NCBI GenBank assembly: GCA_963682025.1
Contig: OY821520.1
Span: 135,354,738-135,418,737 of the forward strand
Reading direction: 5' to 3'
From: Cordilura impudica
Lineage: Eukaryota > Arthropoda > Insecta > Diptera > Scathophagidae
Length of the DNA: 64,000 nt
Part shown: in pieces, positions 30,310 through 42,214 of the stretch
Layout of the letters: each line of letters opens with the position of its first letter
How positions within the stretch are numbered: position 1 is the stretch's first letter
Program-made: the position numbers and the translations under genes
The notes under the pieces: model-generated
The model's database searches: none
Seen by the model: only the letters and a program-made list of their open reading frames with translations
Told to the model about the DNA's origin: nothing

Positions 30310-30930
30310 AATTAAAACCGCTCTATTAAAAAAGGTACTTTAAAAAAAAATACTTGATTAAAAAAAAATGCCGCTTTTTTAAAAAGAGGACACTTTTTAA
30401 AGAAAAGGGTAGCTGTTTTGAAAGGCATACTTTTTACAAAAAATAAAACTTTTTTAAAAAAAGGTTCCTTGTGAAAATATGGGTTCTTTCTTCAAAAAGT
30501 TTACTTTTAAAAAATGGGCAGATATTTAAAAAAGAGGTTACTATTAAATTATATGGCTACTTTTTAAGAAAGAGTACTTTTTAAAAAATCTTTCTTTTTT
30601 GAAAAAGGGATACTTGAAAAATATAATTTTTTTTAGAAAAGGGAACTTTTGTAAAACGGTACTTTTTTTTTAAAACGCGTACTTTTTTTAAAAAAGGGTT
30701 GCTATTTAAAAAAATTTTACTTTTTTTAAATAAAGGATACTTATAAAATGTTACTCTTAAAAAAGGACATTTTTTAGAAAAGGGTCCTTTCTAAAAAAGC
30801 ACAGATATTTTATAAATGGGCACTTTTAAAAAAAGGAAACTTTTTGAAGAAAATGGTATTTTTTAAAAGGTACTTTTTTAAAAAGAAGAGTACATTTTTA
30901 AGAAAAAGGTAATTTTTGAAATTGGGTGCT
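30310..30930. repeat. Degenerate short-period A/T array
   Basis: About 25-30 loosely repeated modules of roughly 20-25 bp, each alternating TACTTTTT-like and AAAAAAGG-like tracts. Period and sequence drift strongly. No coding potential is seen. Confidence 0.7.
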
Positions 30931-30934
30931 TTTG

Positions 30935-31352
30935 GTGCATACCCTGACCTAGTACCCGTGCAAATGACCGCTCTGAGATCGATTTAAAGTGCCATAAGAC
31001 CCAAATCGTTATGTAGATCTTAGACAAATTTGGGCTGTTCAAGTTTACTACACCCATAAAGCTGCTTTCCGATCTTCACTTCATCTTTCAAAAAACAAAA
31101 TTATTCCAAATTTTTTTTTTTTATTTGGTTTGTATATGTTTTCGAAAAATGAAGTGAATTTATCCATACATGTTGAAGATCGGTTAATTTTTTGAATTAG
31201 TCCCATCTGAATATAGCATCCGATATGAACTTTTTCATATCTGCAAGCAAAAAAAATTAATAGCAATACTAGTTTAATTTGATTTATGTTTATTTTCTAT
31301 ATGCAATTAGTTGGTGTATAGTCGGTCTAGACCGACTATAATTTTCTTTTTT
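30935..31352 (+). mobile_element. HINE fragment H (5' truncated)
   Basis: It lacks the 5' hairpin and microsatellite. It begins in the ACCTAGTACCC block, retains the GCTGCTTTCCGATCTTCACT and CATATCTGCA blocks, and keeps the perfect AGTCGGTCTAGACCGACT palindrome at the 3' end. Confidence 0.7.
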
Positions 31353-32216
31353 GATTTTCTTTTATATTGGCGATTTTCCCTAATGTATCGGGATAAAGAT
31401 TAGTGAATTTGTGGCAATACTTGTTTAAGCTAATGTAACACGTGCAGTATAACCATACACACACCCTCCTGAAGTAATTACAATGACTACAACAATATTG
31501 ACACAACATAATTAATATTATGATAACACAATGGTTAAAAAATAAATCGAAGAAATATTCATATGTACTTAGTTTATATTTCGAAAGCTCAGCGCCGTGG
31601 ATGCCAACCAAGCAGTTGAAATTCTTCCCCCACTTTGAAAGGCATCATCTAAATGGAGCAGATAGAAATCCATACATTTTTCTTTTGGTAATTTTAAACG
31701 CGGTAATTGCAATATTTCTCACAATAATAAAAGAAATTGATTTTTAATAAATACTTCCTATATACTAAATTAAAGTGTTTTCAATAGGTGCATTACAACT
31801 AACAAGTTTGATTTTATTGCCCATCTCTGTTGAGAATATACCGATGTGTTTGCAAAAGTTTTATTTTACACAAAAGAAACTTTGAAATATTTACTTTTAA
31901 TCCAACAATAAGTTTTGGTTTATCTTTTGATTGTTTCTCATTTATTTGAAAAAAAAAAAATTCTAATGGAAAAATGATATGAAAATCGATTTCTGTAAAA
32001 TACACACGAACAATAAATAACATTAAAAAAACTTTTCTTGTAACATGAACAAAAGTACATGTACACGTAATATTTACTATAAAACGAGATAATGGTATTT
32101 GAGCTTTGAAATAGATAAACTACTTTTACTTAAATTTCCCTTGATATATAACTATTGATTATTTAAGATTTAAACTAGTATTATGATGGTACAAGTATAT
32201 AGTAGATGCATATCAT
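31353..32216. other. No gene recognised
   Basis: AT-rich spacer. A 75-residue plus-strand frame (31,520-31,747) ends in a hydrophobic stretch, but nothing else supports it as a gene. Confidence 0.35.
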
Positions 32217-33000
32217 TATACCCTATACCACTATGTGGTTTGGGTATAATGACTTTGTGCTGCTGTTTGTAACAACCAAAAATATTTGACCTAGACCCAT
32301 CTTTAATTATACCGATCGAATCAGAATCACTTTCTGAGTTGATTTAACAATGTCCGTCCGTCCGTCCGTCCGTCCGTCTGTGTGTCCATGTAAAGCTTGT
32401 AATCAAACTGTAGGTCGCAAATATGAATATATTTTGATGAAATTTGGTATATAAGCTTTTATCGGCCATGGGATGAACGCTATTGAAATTGGTGAGAATC
32501 GGTCCATGTTCAGACCTAGCCCCCATACAAATTACCCATATGAAATCGACATAAATTGCCATAAGATCGAAATTGTCATATAGATCTTACTCAAATTGGG
32601 TTTGTATGCGTTCATTACATCCACTAATGAGTAGTCCAAAAATGATCCCTTTGACCCCATATAGAGCTGCTTCCCGATCTTCACTTAAATCTATTAAAAA
32701 ACAAAAATATTGCACTGATTCTTCTCAAATTTTGTTTGTACATATTTTTGCAAAATACAAGAGACTTTACCAAACATGATCAGGATCGGTCCATTTTTGG
32801 ACCTAGTCCCTTTATAGATATAGCATCCGATATGAACTTTTTCATATCTGCAGCCAAAAAAATTAATAAAAATCCCACTCAAATTTGGTTTTTGCTTATT
32901 TTCAATGTCCAGTTAGTTGGGCCTAAGAGATAGGGTTTCTAAACGCATGGTATAGGGTATCGTATAGTCGGTCTAGACCGACTATAATTTTCTTACTTGT
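32217..33000 (+). mobile_element. HINE copy I
   Basis: Complete copy. It has the 5' hairpin, five successive CCGT units in the GTCY microsatellite (32,352-32,380), the 3' sub-terminal inverted repeat, the perfect palindrome and the end CTTACTTGT, with T on both sides. Good candidate for a family reference together with J and M. Confidence 0.9.
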
Positions 33001-33207
33001 TTTAATATTTATATACTGTAAAGCTCTTCTTAGCTAGATAGTAATAGTTGATAAGTGTTTGTTTGTAAATCAGCTGAATTTAGTTGCCCAACAAACTTCT
33101 GATTTATAATAGTAATATGGATTACACTATGTAAGTCCAAAAGAAATGTGAGCGAAATGAATGGTTTTACCCTATTTCAAATCCTAGGTATGGATCTGCA
33201 TATTAAT

Positions 33208-33993
33208 TATACCCTATACCACTATAAGGTTTGGGTATAATGACTTTGTGCTGCTGTTTGTAACTACCAAAAATATTTGACCTAGACCCATCTTTTATTA
33301 TACCGATCGAATCAGCATCACTATCTGCTTCGATTTAACGATGTCCGTCCGTCTGTGTGTCCATGTAAACTTTGTAATCAAACTGCAGGTCGCAAATATG
33401 AATACGTTTTGATAAAATTTGGCATTTAAACTTATGTCAGCCATAGGATGAACGCTGTTGAAATTGGTGAAAATCGGTCCATGTTCTTACCTAGTCCCCA
33501 TACAAATGACCCCTATTGAATCGACATAAATTGCCATAAAATCCAAACTATCAAATAGATCTTAATCAAATTGGGTTTGTATGTGTTTATTGTATCCATT
33601 AATCAGTAGTCCAAAAAAATCTTCTTGGGACAACTCTTAGTCGTTTGCCCCATATAGAGCTGCTTCCCGATCTTCACTTAAATCTATCAAAAAACAAAAA
33701 TATTGCACTGATTCTTCTCAAATTTTGTTTGTATATATTTTTGTAAAATACAAGAGACTTTACCAAACATGATCAGGATCGGTCCATTTTTGGACCTTGT
33801 CCCCATATAGATATATCATCAGATATGAACTGTTTCATATCTGCAGCCAAAAAAATTAATAAAAATCCCACTCAAATTTGGTTTATGCTTATTTTCTATA
33901 TCCAGTTAGTTGGGCCTAAGAGATAGGGTCTCGAAACGCATGGTATAGGGTATCATATAGTCGGTCTAGACCGACTATAATTTTCTTACTTGT
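33208..33993 (+). mobile_element. HINE copy J
   Basis: Complete copy in the same orientation as copy I, starting only ~210 bp downstream of it. Its 3' half is almost the same as copies I and M, and its microsatellite is short. The flanks are T and T. Confidence 0.9.
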
Positions 33994-34224
33994 TTTTGAG
34001 TTATCGTGATGCATTCATACATACGATTTTATTTAAGATTTTCACCCATTGGTAGTTGGTGATTTTAAAGCTCTCTATTTGTTATGCTGTTGGTTCACAA
34101 TTTTTCCAGACTAAAAGTTTTGGCGGCTTACCAAGTCCGAAAATTCAGATTTTGGTAATGTTTTGACCCAAAACGTTGTGTAATCTTAATTTTATCGATT
34201 TCTTCAAAATTTTTTGTTCATACA

Positions 34225-34253
34225 GTGTATCACAAAAATAAATATTCACCACA
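34225..34253 (+). repeat. Left Tc1-like terminal inverted repeat
   Basis: TACAGTGTATCACAAAAATA here is the reverse complement of the sequence at 41,886-41,915. A TA precedes CAGTG, as expected for Tc1/mariner insertion at TA. Confidence 0.7.
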
Positions 34254-34622
34254 AAGACCATTCCAAAATCTCAATTTATTGCGAGAATTATGGGAAATTA
34301 TTTTTGTTTTTCACAATAACAGACATGTCATAAACAAAAAAAAAAATGGAATAGACATGGCGATAACGAAATATCCCGATATTTTGTCCAATAGGAATTT
34401 CTTATAAAGCAGCAAAAATCACGTCGCAAAAATTTTATATGGTGTTTACAACATTATTAAGTTTAGATTGTAACAAGTGATTCAGCTCCTAGAAAAAAAA
34501 AAGAAATTGGAATTTTTATTTTCAAGAAACATATTCTTAAATTTAGAAAATGACTGAAAATAGTAGTAATTAGAAGTATAGGTGCATATATATATTCTAA
34601 TATCAGAAATAACGATTGTATG

Positions 34623-34630
34623 TTTTACAG
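34623..34630. repeat. hAT target-site duplication, left
   Basis: TTTTACAG, identical to 37,495-37,502. Confidence 0.9.
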
Positions 34631-37494
34631 CAGGGCTTTCCAACCTTTTTGGCTCGCGTACCCCTACTTTTGAATTTTGGCAGCCTCGTACCCCCTAACG
34701 AGTTTTTTAGTTTTTGTCAAAAAACTTCATATTTAAATATGGTTAGAAAATTAAAACAAATTATATTATAAAGTTTAATTAATTGTATTACTTTTACTTG
34801 TATATGAAACTTAAAGTTTATAAAAAAAACAATATAAAAAAATTCAAAGCGAACAAAAACTTAAACGTTTATAATAGTAAAATGGATTTTTTTTAATATC
34901 CCTAAGAAGCTAAGAAAAAAATAACATTGTAAGGTTTATTTATATTTCATACATTAAATTCATAAAAATATAAAAACTTAGAGGTAACAAAAACTTAACA
35001 ATTAATAACAATTACATGAGTTTAGTTTTTAGTGCGATATTTGGCATTGAACCTGTGATAAAAGAATATCAATATTTGGCTCAATTTTGCTTAATTTTAG
35101 TCTCATATTAGGTTCTAAATTCAATTTATTTCTAAATTTTCACACAAATATGTGGATGTAAATGGTAATAATAATTTCATAGCTTCGTTGTATAACGAAT
35201 TATATTCACGTTTCTGTTTTATCCAGAAAGAGTATAGGTCCGTATTTTGGAAAGCCATTTTCTGCGTAGGATCGCAAGAGAGCTCAATTAATGCCTCTTG
35301 GCCTTTAAGGCACATTGTAGAATGTTGTTGTTCTAGAAATGGGTTTTTAATCCATAAGTATTCGCCATATTCTTCATTAAAATATTGATCGAAACTGCTA
35401 ATTAACATATTGCAATGTTTTACAATTGAAGTGTTAATTTGACATGAGTCTTGAATTTGTTTTTCTATTAAAAATGTTTCTAAGTTTGGCAAGGACTGAT
35501 AATTATTTTGAGATACAGTATCCACTATTAGTTTCAACTTCTTCTTCATAGCATTTATTTTTCCCTCTACAATAAACGGTGTTTTTGATGGACCTTGTAA
35601 ACTCAGGTTTAAATCATTTAATCGGGTAAAAATATCCGCAAGATATGATAATTGTTGTAACCAAATATCATCCAAAAATCGTTTGTGCAACTCAAATTTT
35701 GTTTCATTTAAAAATATTTCTACTTCTGTTCTTAGTTCTATCAAACGATTTAACATTTTTCCTCTTGACAGCCATCTTACTTCAGTGTTTAAAAGTAGAC
35801 TGGTCTGTGCACTATCCATATCGGCACACAGCAGACCAAACAAGCGAGAGTTAAGGGATCTAGATTTAATAAAATTAACTACCTTGACAGCATCATTGAG
35901 CACTTCTTTCAAGTCATCAGGAATTCTTTTACAAACTAATGCTTCCCGGTGTATAACACAGTGGGTAAATTTACAATCGGGAGAAACAGCCTTCACTTTT
36001 GTGATTACCCCATTGTATTTGCCTGTCATAGCACGAGCACCGTCTGTACATAAACCAACACATCGCTTCCAGTCTAGCGTATTTTCCATCATAAAATCAT
36101 TTAACTTTTTAAATATTTCATCTGATGTCGTACGAGTTGGTAGCTCTTCACAAAATAAAAAATCTTCTTTTAACTCCGAATCAAAAATATATCGAATAAA
36201 CACAAGTAATTGTGCACAATGAGCTATATCTGTGCTTTCATCAATTTGAAGGGAAAAAAATCACTTTGTTTAACTTGGTTTATTAACAGTTCTTTTACAT
36301 TTAAAGACATGGCATTAATTCTGCGACCCACTGTTTTATTTGAAAGAGACACCGTATCCAATTTTTTGGCTTGATCTTCTCCTAACATACATTTTACGAT
36401 TACTTTTGTAGCTGGAAAAATTAACTCCTCTCCTATGGTATGTGGTTTACCGCACTTCGCAATTTGGTAAGACACTAAAAACGATGCCTCTACAGCCTTT
36501 TTGGTAGTTCCACAGAATGTAGACAGTGTTGTTTGGCTGGTTCTCATTTCACGTTTTTTTTGCTCCAAAAAGGCTACTGGGTTATTTTCCAAACTAGAAT
36601 GCTTAGTCGTAATATGTCTTTTTAATAACGATGGTTTCATGGAGTGATTAGATAGAACCTGATGACATATAACGCACTGGGGGCGTTCATCACAACCTTC
36701 TTCAGCCAAAGCACTAAATCCATATTTTATATAGTCCTCATTATATTTTCGTGTAGCATTGAATTTTTTTGGAGCGCTGATTGGTGGAGATTCCGATCTG
36801 TTAGATTGCTTTTTTGTGTTATGGCTAGTCTGAGGATCATTGGAATCAATGCATTCTACATTTGATTCTGTATTTTTTTTTTATTAACCACTTATCCATT
36901 AAAAAAATTTAAACGACCGCACTTGTTTAAAGAATGTAATCAACTAACAAAAATGAATACTTTTTGTTAGAAATGTAAATTTTAGACACACAATTCCAAA
37001 GAAACATAGTAGCCTTTATTTTAAAAATATAACGATTAAATTTGAAGATGATATTAAAAAGTTAACATATTTTAAGGATAATATACAAATTCGAAGCCAA
37101 ATATTGTTGCGCAGAAGAAATTAAACACAATTGGGCCAGCAATTCATAGCGACAACATGTCATTCATGTTTAACAACAACAGTGTGCGGTTATCGCTTGC
37201 CGACCTAATTGTAACTAACCCCTTAGTAAAAACTATTGAAAAAAAGTGTAGCATAATGTTAGGATCCCAAAAAATATAATTACAGTAAATTTAAATAACA
37301 TAATTTTTTCTTTAAGTTACAATAAATATTTTGATAAGTAAATGTATATTCATAATTAAAAAAAATAACAAAAAAAATATTATTACTTAACAAAATTAAA
37401 AAAGGTCCGAAAAAATAACTAAAAATTCGCGTACCCCCGCAGGCAGTTTCGCGTACCCCCTAGTGGTACGCGTACCATAGGTTGGTAACCGCTG
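34631..37494 (-). mobile_element. hAT transposon (ZBED5/FAM200-like transposase)
   Basis: A 2864 bp element with imperfect inverted ends (CAGGGCTTTCCAACCT at the left; the right end read inwards is CAGCGGTTACCAACCT) and sub-terminal GCGTACCCC repeats. A perfect 8 bp duplication, the length diagnostic for hAT, flanks it. One minus-strand transposase gene occupies the middle. Confidence 0.92.
35121..36899 (-). pseudogene. hAT transposase, near intact (two homopolymer frameshifts)
   Basis: A ~590-residue transposase. The start is MDKWLIKKK at 36,899, with a frame break in the following A run. A BED-type zinc finger follows (CVICHQVLSNHSMKPSLLKR, then H). The first catalytic Asp is in FFSLQIDESTDI, reached across a one-base T-run expansion near 36,255. 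The second is in CTDGARAMTGKYN. Then come THCVIHREAL, LLNTEVRWLSRGKML and, near the C-terminus, the expected Glu in STYLCENLEIN. Motif set and length fit the ZBED5/FAM200/GTF2IRD2-type hAT proteins. Only two homopolymer indels separate it from an intact gene. Confidence 0.85.
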
Positions 37495-37502
37495 TTTTAC
37501 AG
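37495..37502. repeat. hAT target-site duplication, right
   Basis: TTTTACAG, identical to 34,623-34,630. Confidence 0.9.
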
Positions 37503-38340
37503 TATTGTATCTTCTGAGATTAATACGATATAAAAGCTATTTCTTAACCACACTAATCGTAGACCTGACTTTAGGTGAGTGACCAAAAAGTGCAAGTACG
37601 AGTGTGTGATGATGTTACACACATCTTCATTTATCTTTATTTATTTTATTTATTCATCTTTATTTGTTTATATTTTTTTGTTTATTTTTGTTTACTATAT
37701 GCACATGCACATATTTATTTGTATTTATTTGTTTACATTTATTTATTTTTTTGCATATCTTTTCTTTTCATTCAACACATACCACAAAGTACACCAACCT
37801 TGGGTAAAGGGTTGAATTACAAAACAATAAATTATTGTGTAATTAAATATCACTGGAATGCAAAATGACAAATTTGTGAAAACTCAAATTGTGTCAATAA
37901 CCCATGACAAATAGGAATGTCACTCAAATTTTGAGGGGAAAATTTTAAATTGATTATTGAACGTTTTCTGATTGGCTATTGAGCCCAACGTTCAAAAATC
38001 AATGAATTTGTAATATGCGAATGTAAAGAAAAGAGAAGACTATTATTTAAATTAAGTAAAAATATTAAATTATAATGATATAAAAGACCAGCATTTTAAA
38101 ATAAATAATCAATTATAATTCTGATTTGAAAGGGTTATAATTAAAACCAAACAGAGATTTTCTTTTTTTTTTTTACTGGCATATTCTGCCAAAGGGTTCA
38201 AACATTGGCATAATCTGCCTACGTGCTATCTCTGTAAAACATAAAAAGTGCATCTAGCGTGCACGCGGGAACTGCTTTGAGGAAAGCACTTGACAAAATT
38301 CCTCCTGAGATTGGTCCGGTTCTCACCCAATCTTAGTATC
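37503..38340. other. Low-complexity and AT-rich spacer
   Basis: A TTTATT-rich low-complexity tract covers about 37,615-37,760. Open frames through it encode only F/I/Y-rich low-complexity sequence. Nothing else was recognised. Confidence 0.4.
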
Positions 38341-38349
38341 CTTTTGTAC

Positions 38350-38640
38350 ACCCCTCATACACTATATGGCGATCCTGCCAAGCTAACAGTATATGGCGAT
38401 CCTGCCCCCTCATACACTATGTGGCGATCCTGCCCCCATACATACACTATATTAAATTTAAATGCCACTATGTACGTAGATTGCTACAAGGCATACATTA
38501 TATAACGGTCCAGCGATTTTTATAATATTTGGTGATCCTAGCTGGCGTCCCACCTACACTATATGGCGATCCTGCCTTTTACACTATATGGCGATCCTGC
38601 CTTTTACACTATATGGCGATCCTGCCTTTTACACTATAAG
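38350..38640. repeat. ACACTATATGGCGATCCTGCC tandem/dispersed repeat
   Basis: The motif CACTATATGGCGATCCTGCC occurs repeatedly. There are three loose copies at 38,357-38,435 and three consecutive 24 bp units (with TTTTA linkers) at 38,548-38,630. The units are GC-richer than their surroundings. Confidence 0.8.
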
Positions 38641-38930
38641 TGAATGTGAGATAGACGTAGGTTCAAACCTAATGGCCGCAATAAGTAGAAAAATTTCATA
38701 TAGAAACAATCTAATCAATTATTACAATGTTTAATATAATCACTAATGAAGGCTGAAATGTCAGAAACCGGTCTGATTATGAGTACAGAGTTGTTATGAA
38801 TTTTAGAAATATATGCTTCCTTTTCCTCTACCATGCCCCTTAAAAACAAAATGGGAATTTGCATATTAATTTTAGTATTTATTGCAATATGTCTGAAAAA
38901 GTGATGTTAAATCTAAAAAAAAAATTAAAA

Positions 38931-39597
38931 GCAAGTAAGAAAATTATAGTCGGTTTAGATCTACCATACGATACCCTATACCATGCGTTTAGAGAAACAA
39001 TCTCTAAAGCCGAACTAATTGGATATAGAAATTAAGCATAAACAAAATTTGAGTGGCATTGTTATTAATTTTTTTTTGAACCGATCCTGACCATATATGG
39101 TAAGATCACTTAGTTTTTGCAAAAATTTGTAAATAACAAATTTGAGAAAAATCTGTGCATTAATTTTTTTTTTTTTTTATTATAGATTTAAGTGAAGATC
39201 GGGAAGCAGCTTTATATGGGGGCTATGACTAAGAATTGTCGTATAGGGTTTATATTTGAACTACCGATTAATGGGAGAAATAGACACACACAAACCCAAT
39301 TTGACAGAGACCTAAATGATAATCTGGATCTTATGTCAATTTAAGTCGATTTCATAGGGGTCATTTGTATGGGGACTATGTCTGAACATGGACCAATTTT
39401 CAATAGCGTTATTGCTATGGCTGATAGAAGCTTATATACCAAATTTCATAAAAATATATTCATATTTGCGACCTGTAGTTTAATTAAAAGTTTACTTGGA
39501 CACACAGACAGACGAACGGACGGACGGACGTACATCGCTAAATAGACTCAGAGTGTGATTCTTAGTCGATCGGTACCCCACACCGCACATAGTGGTG
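38931..39597 (-). mobile_element. HINE copy K (5' end degraded)
   Basis: The minus-strand copy starts at the 3' terminus GCAAGTAAGAAAATTATAGT and ends near CACATAGTGGTGAAATAA, so the outermost 5' hairpin is lost. The microsatellite (GACGGACGGACG near 39,510-39,530) is present. Confidence 0.78.
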
Positions 39598-39848
39598 AAA
39601 TAAATTCCGGCCATGGCTTCTCGAGGAAAGAAATTTTCGGACGATATGAATAATTTAATAATAAAATTACACAGCGAAAGTAAAAGTCAACGGTGAAATT
39701 TTAAAAATTATTGATAAAAGCCATGCCAAAAAAATTATAGAAATATATAAAATTTTCACGTATCACGAGGAACGAATTATTCCTCGCAAAGCACACCACA
39801 ACCACAAAAAAGTGCCCCAAAATCTAAGTTTGAAATTGAAAATTCAGA

Positions 39849-40205
39849 AATGGGAAAATGCATACTAAATTATGGGAAAATGCCTGTTAGGTCTATAGGA
39901 AATGCATGCTTAATGGTAAAAATGCATGTGATGTGCATGTTTTTGTTTTTTCGAAAGATTTTATTTATTTGCAGCTTTGAAAATCATTTTTCTTAATTCA
40001 GCATGCAATTTCCCTACATTTAGCATGCAAATTTTTCTTATTTTTAACAGAAAAAATTTCCATTTTTAGCATGCATTTCCCCATAAATTTGCTCAAATTT
40101 AGCAAACATTTTGCCATTTTTGACATGCATTTTTACCATTTGGCATGCATTTCCTATAGACTTGACTGGCATTTTCGTATAATTTAGCATGCATTTTCCC
40201 ACTTT
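39849..40205. mobile_element. ~360 bp inverted-repeat element with ATGCATGC motifs
   Basis: Arms of ~95-110 bp are reverse complements: GTGGGAAAATGCAT...CTATAGGAAATGCATGC...GGTAAAAATGCATG on the left and its complement ending CATTTTCCCACTTTTAC on the right. It lies between two pieces of the Tc1 transposase. Confidence 0.65.
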
Positions 40206-40479
40206 TACTAAGAGCTTCCCTTAGTCCCGTTACCATTTCGAAACATTCGCAAAAAGCCGTTTGTATATAAAATTAACAGAACAAAAAGACTTGACTTCGG
40301 GACCAAAGCTTTTGGAATTCCGTAATTTCCTCTGATGAGAGCCATTGTTTGGCTCAGATGGATGTGAAAAATTGTGGAGAAATTTAAAGCCTGATACTAA
40401 AAAATGTCTGACAGAGTAAAACATGGTAGGTAATGGTTTGGGGATATATGATGTGAAATTGATCGACATTTTTCATTTT

Positions 40480-41270
40480 GAAATCACGGCATTCGATAAC
40501 GACTAATCGATCGAGTGAAATATTTCGAAATGTCATTCGATATACATAAAGCTCTCGAAAACATATTTTATTAGTATATTTGCATGAAAAAAAGCAAGTG
40601 AAATTTATTTCTTTTATTATTATTTAATAGAAAGACGTGAAATGTTAGTTTATTATTTGTTATCGAGTAATTCGAAGAAAATCCTAATAATATGAAGATT
40701 TTTATATTCAGGACTAGTTCAAACAAAATAAACAGCAGTCGAAAGGAAATATGTCTTTCCATCCTGTTAAGGAAGCTAAATTATGGCGGCAGGTAAGTTT
40801 GTTTAAATTGTTTAATTTATCATTAAATTTTTATGTATTTGCAGATCAAAAGCACAATGTGAAGAAGAAATTATCTTTCTACAAGACATCTAAAATAAAA
40901 CCTGGAGGTGCCATCTTCAAAAATTTGAGGACTCCCAAATCAACATGTCCTTAAAATTGGGTAAATTGTTGGAATTCAAAGAACGTTCGCTAAAATTAAA
41001 TGAAAAATAACAATTTGTTAAATGGAGATAAAAGGTTATATCGTTTCAGTTGGAGATGCTCACAAAATTAAAAAAATTAAAAATATTGACAATAGAAATA
41101 AAAAAATTGTAAAGAGTCCGATATTCCTTTCCTGTTTGCTGACATTTGTTAAAACATGTTATATTAAATCGGTTTGGGGTTTGTAACACTTGTTATAAGT
41201 TTCGATAGCATGACTATCGTATGCCGCGATTAGCAGAGTCGATATATCACGAAATTGTATTCGACACGTT
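40480..41270. mobile_element. Small TIR element with a possible spliced frame
   Basis: Imperfect inverted ends: ATCACGGCATTCGATAACGA near 40,482 and its relative ATCGCGGCATACGATAGTCA read in from ~41,230. Inside, ATG 40,751 opens MSFHPVKEAKLWRQ, followed by a textbook donor (CAG|GTAAGT, 40,793) and acceptor (TTTGCAG, ending 40,844) around a 52 bp intron. The frame stops shortly after. A Glu-rich, coiled-coil-like stretch (CEEEIIFLQDI) is visible in another frame. Confidence 0.4.
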
Positions 41271-41885
41271 AGCACACTCGATCATGTATGCGACGATGAG
41301 TCCCCTGATTATGATTGAAGGAACTATGGATAAAAATTTTTTTCTGAACATATTAAAGAATAAGTTATATCGAATTGCAGCAAAATTGGAACAGGATAAT
41401 GATCCCAAGCATATATCACACATTGTTCAAGTTTGGCTTCTATATAAAACACTAAATAAATCGTCGGATCTAAATCCTATAGAACATTTATGTTAATGTC
41501 TTGAAAGACAAATCAAGACGCGTGAGATTACAAAGAAATATACGTCAAAGGTACTATGTTTTGAAGAATGGAAAAATATTCAACTTAGAACCTGGTTCAA
41601 GATTAAAAGCCGTCTAAGAGCCAAAAAATATTAAATGTTGTTTGAGTACAAAATAAGTTCATAGAATAGATTTATTATTTTTTTTTACATACATACATTT
41701 GTGACATGATTTGATAGTATTTTTAAAAATTAATCCGTATGGCTTAGAAATTAATTACATTAATTTTTGTTTTTTGTTGTAATTTATAATTTTACTCTAT
41801 AAAGAAATAAACAGATATTATTTTGTGTTTTTAGCATTGCGATTGATCCATTTTTTTTGACCTTTCATTGTAAAAATATTGCTGC

Positions 41886-41915
41886 ATACTTATTTTTGTG
41901 ATACACTGTATTTCT
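41886..41915 (-). repeat. Right Tc1-like terminal inverted repeat
   Basis: TTATTTTTGTGATACACTGT followed by AT; the reverse complement of the left end near 34,225-34,250. Confidence 0.7.
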
Positions 41916-42214
41916 CCAGTAGTTTTGGCGTAGATTTGGCACAAAAAAAATTCCCATAAAATAAAAATAATAAATATATTTAGTTTTTTATTTAAAAAAA
42001 AAAAATATTAAAAGCAGTCAAAAAAAAAAAAGATTTGAATTTAATATAAGATTAATTAAAGCCAAAAAATGATTTTGACTGATGACATCACTTAACTGGT
42101 GACATCACTTTTGAATTATTAATTGACAAAATAAATTTGTTTACAAAAAAATAATGATGGGACAACGTTTCATTGAAAGCAATTTACAAAAAGTGCAGTA
42201 AAAAAAAGAAAAAA

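Larger units (their letters stand above)
39613..41640 (+). pseudogene. Tc1-like transposase pseudogene in three pieces
   Basis: Piece 1 (39,613-39,830): MASRGKKFSDDMNNLIIKLH then SESKSQR, EILKIIDKSHAKKIIEIYKI (helix-turn-helix). Piece 2 (40,215-40,470) includes an SSDESHCLAQMDVKNCGE stretch (first Asp) and QSKTWxVMVWGYM. Piece 3 (41,221-41,640): MIEGTMDKNFFLNILKNKLY, LEQDNDPKHISH (second Asp), SSDLNPIEHLC (third residue Asp/Glu), then FEEWKNIQLRTW. Two other elements separate the pieces. Stops and shifts are frequent. Confidence 0.6.
34225..41915 (+). mobile_element. Tc1-like element stretched to ~7.7 kb by nested insertions
   Basis: Matching ~22 bp inverted ends bracket plus-strand Tc1 transposase pieces at 39,613-39,830, 40,215-40,470 and 41,221-41,640. 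Between the ends lie a hAT element (34,631-37,494), a HINE (38,931-39,597), an inverted-repeat element (39,849-40,205) and another small TIR element (~40,480-41,270). Removing these still leaves ~3 kb, more than the ~1.7 kb usual for Tc1, because 37,503-38,930 is extra sequence of unknown origin. The ends could instead belong to two separate copies. Confidence 0.55.

Noticed and set aside
32344..32562. Similar open frames in several HINE copies (AIYVDF.GVICMGARSEHGP type, and the YEKVHIGCYI type)
   Set aside because: They occur at the same place in each copy because the copies share sequence. Several copies break them, and they run through the GTCY microsatellite. They are not genes.
37575..37868. 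97-residue F/Y/I-rich frame
   Set aside because: It is translation of a TTTATT low-complexity tract.
38548..38640. Evenly spaced 24 bp repeats as a regulatory operator array
   Set aside because: They are simple tandem copies in repeat-rich DNA with no adjacent gene. No evidence for protein binding.
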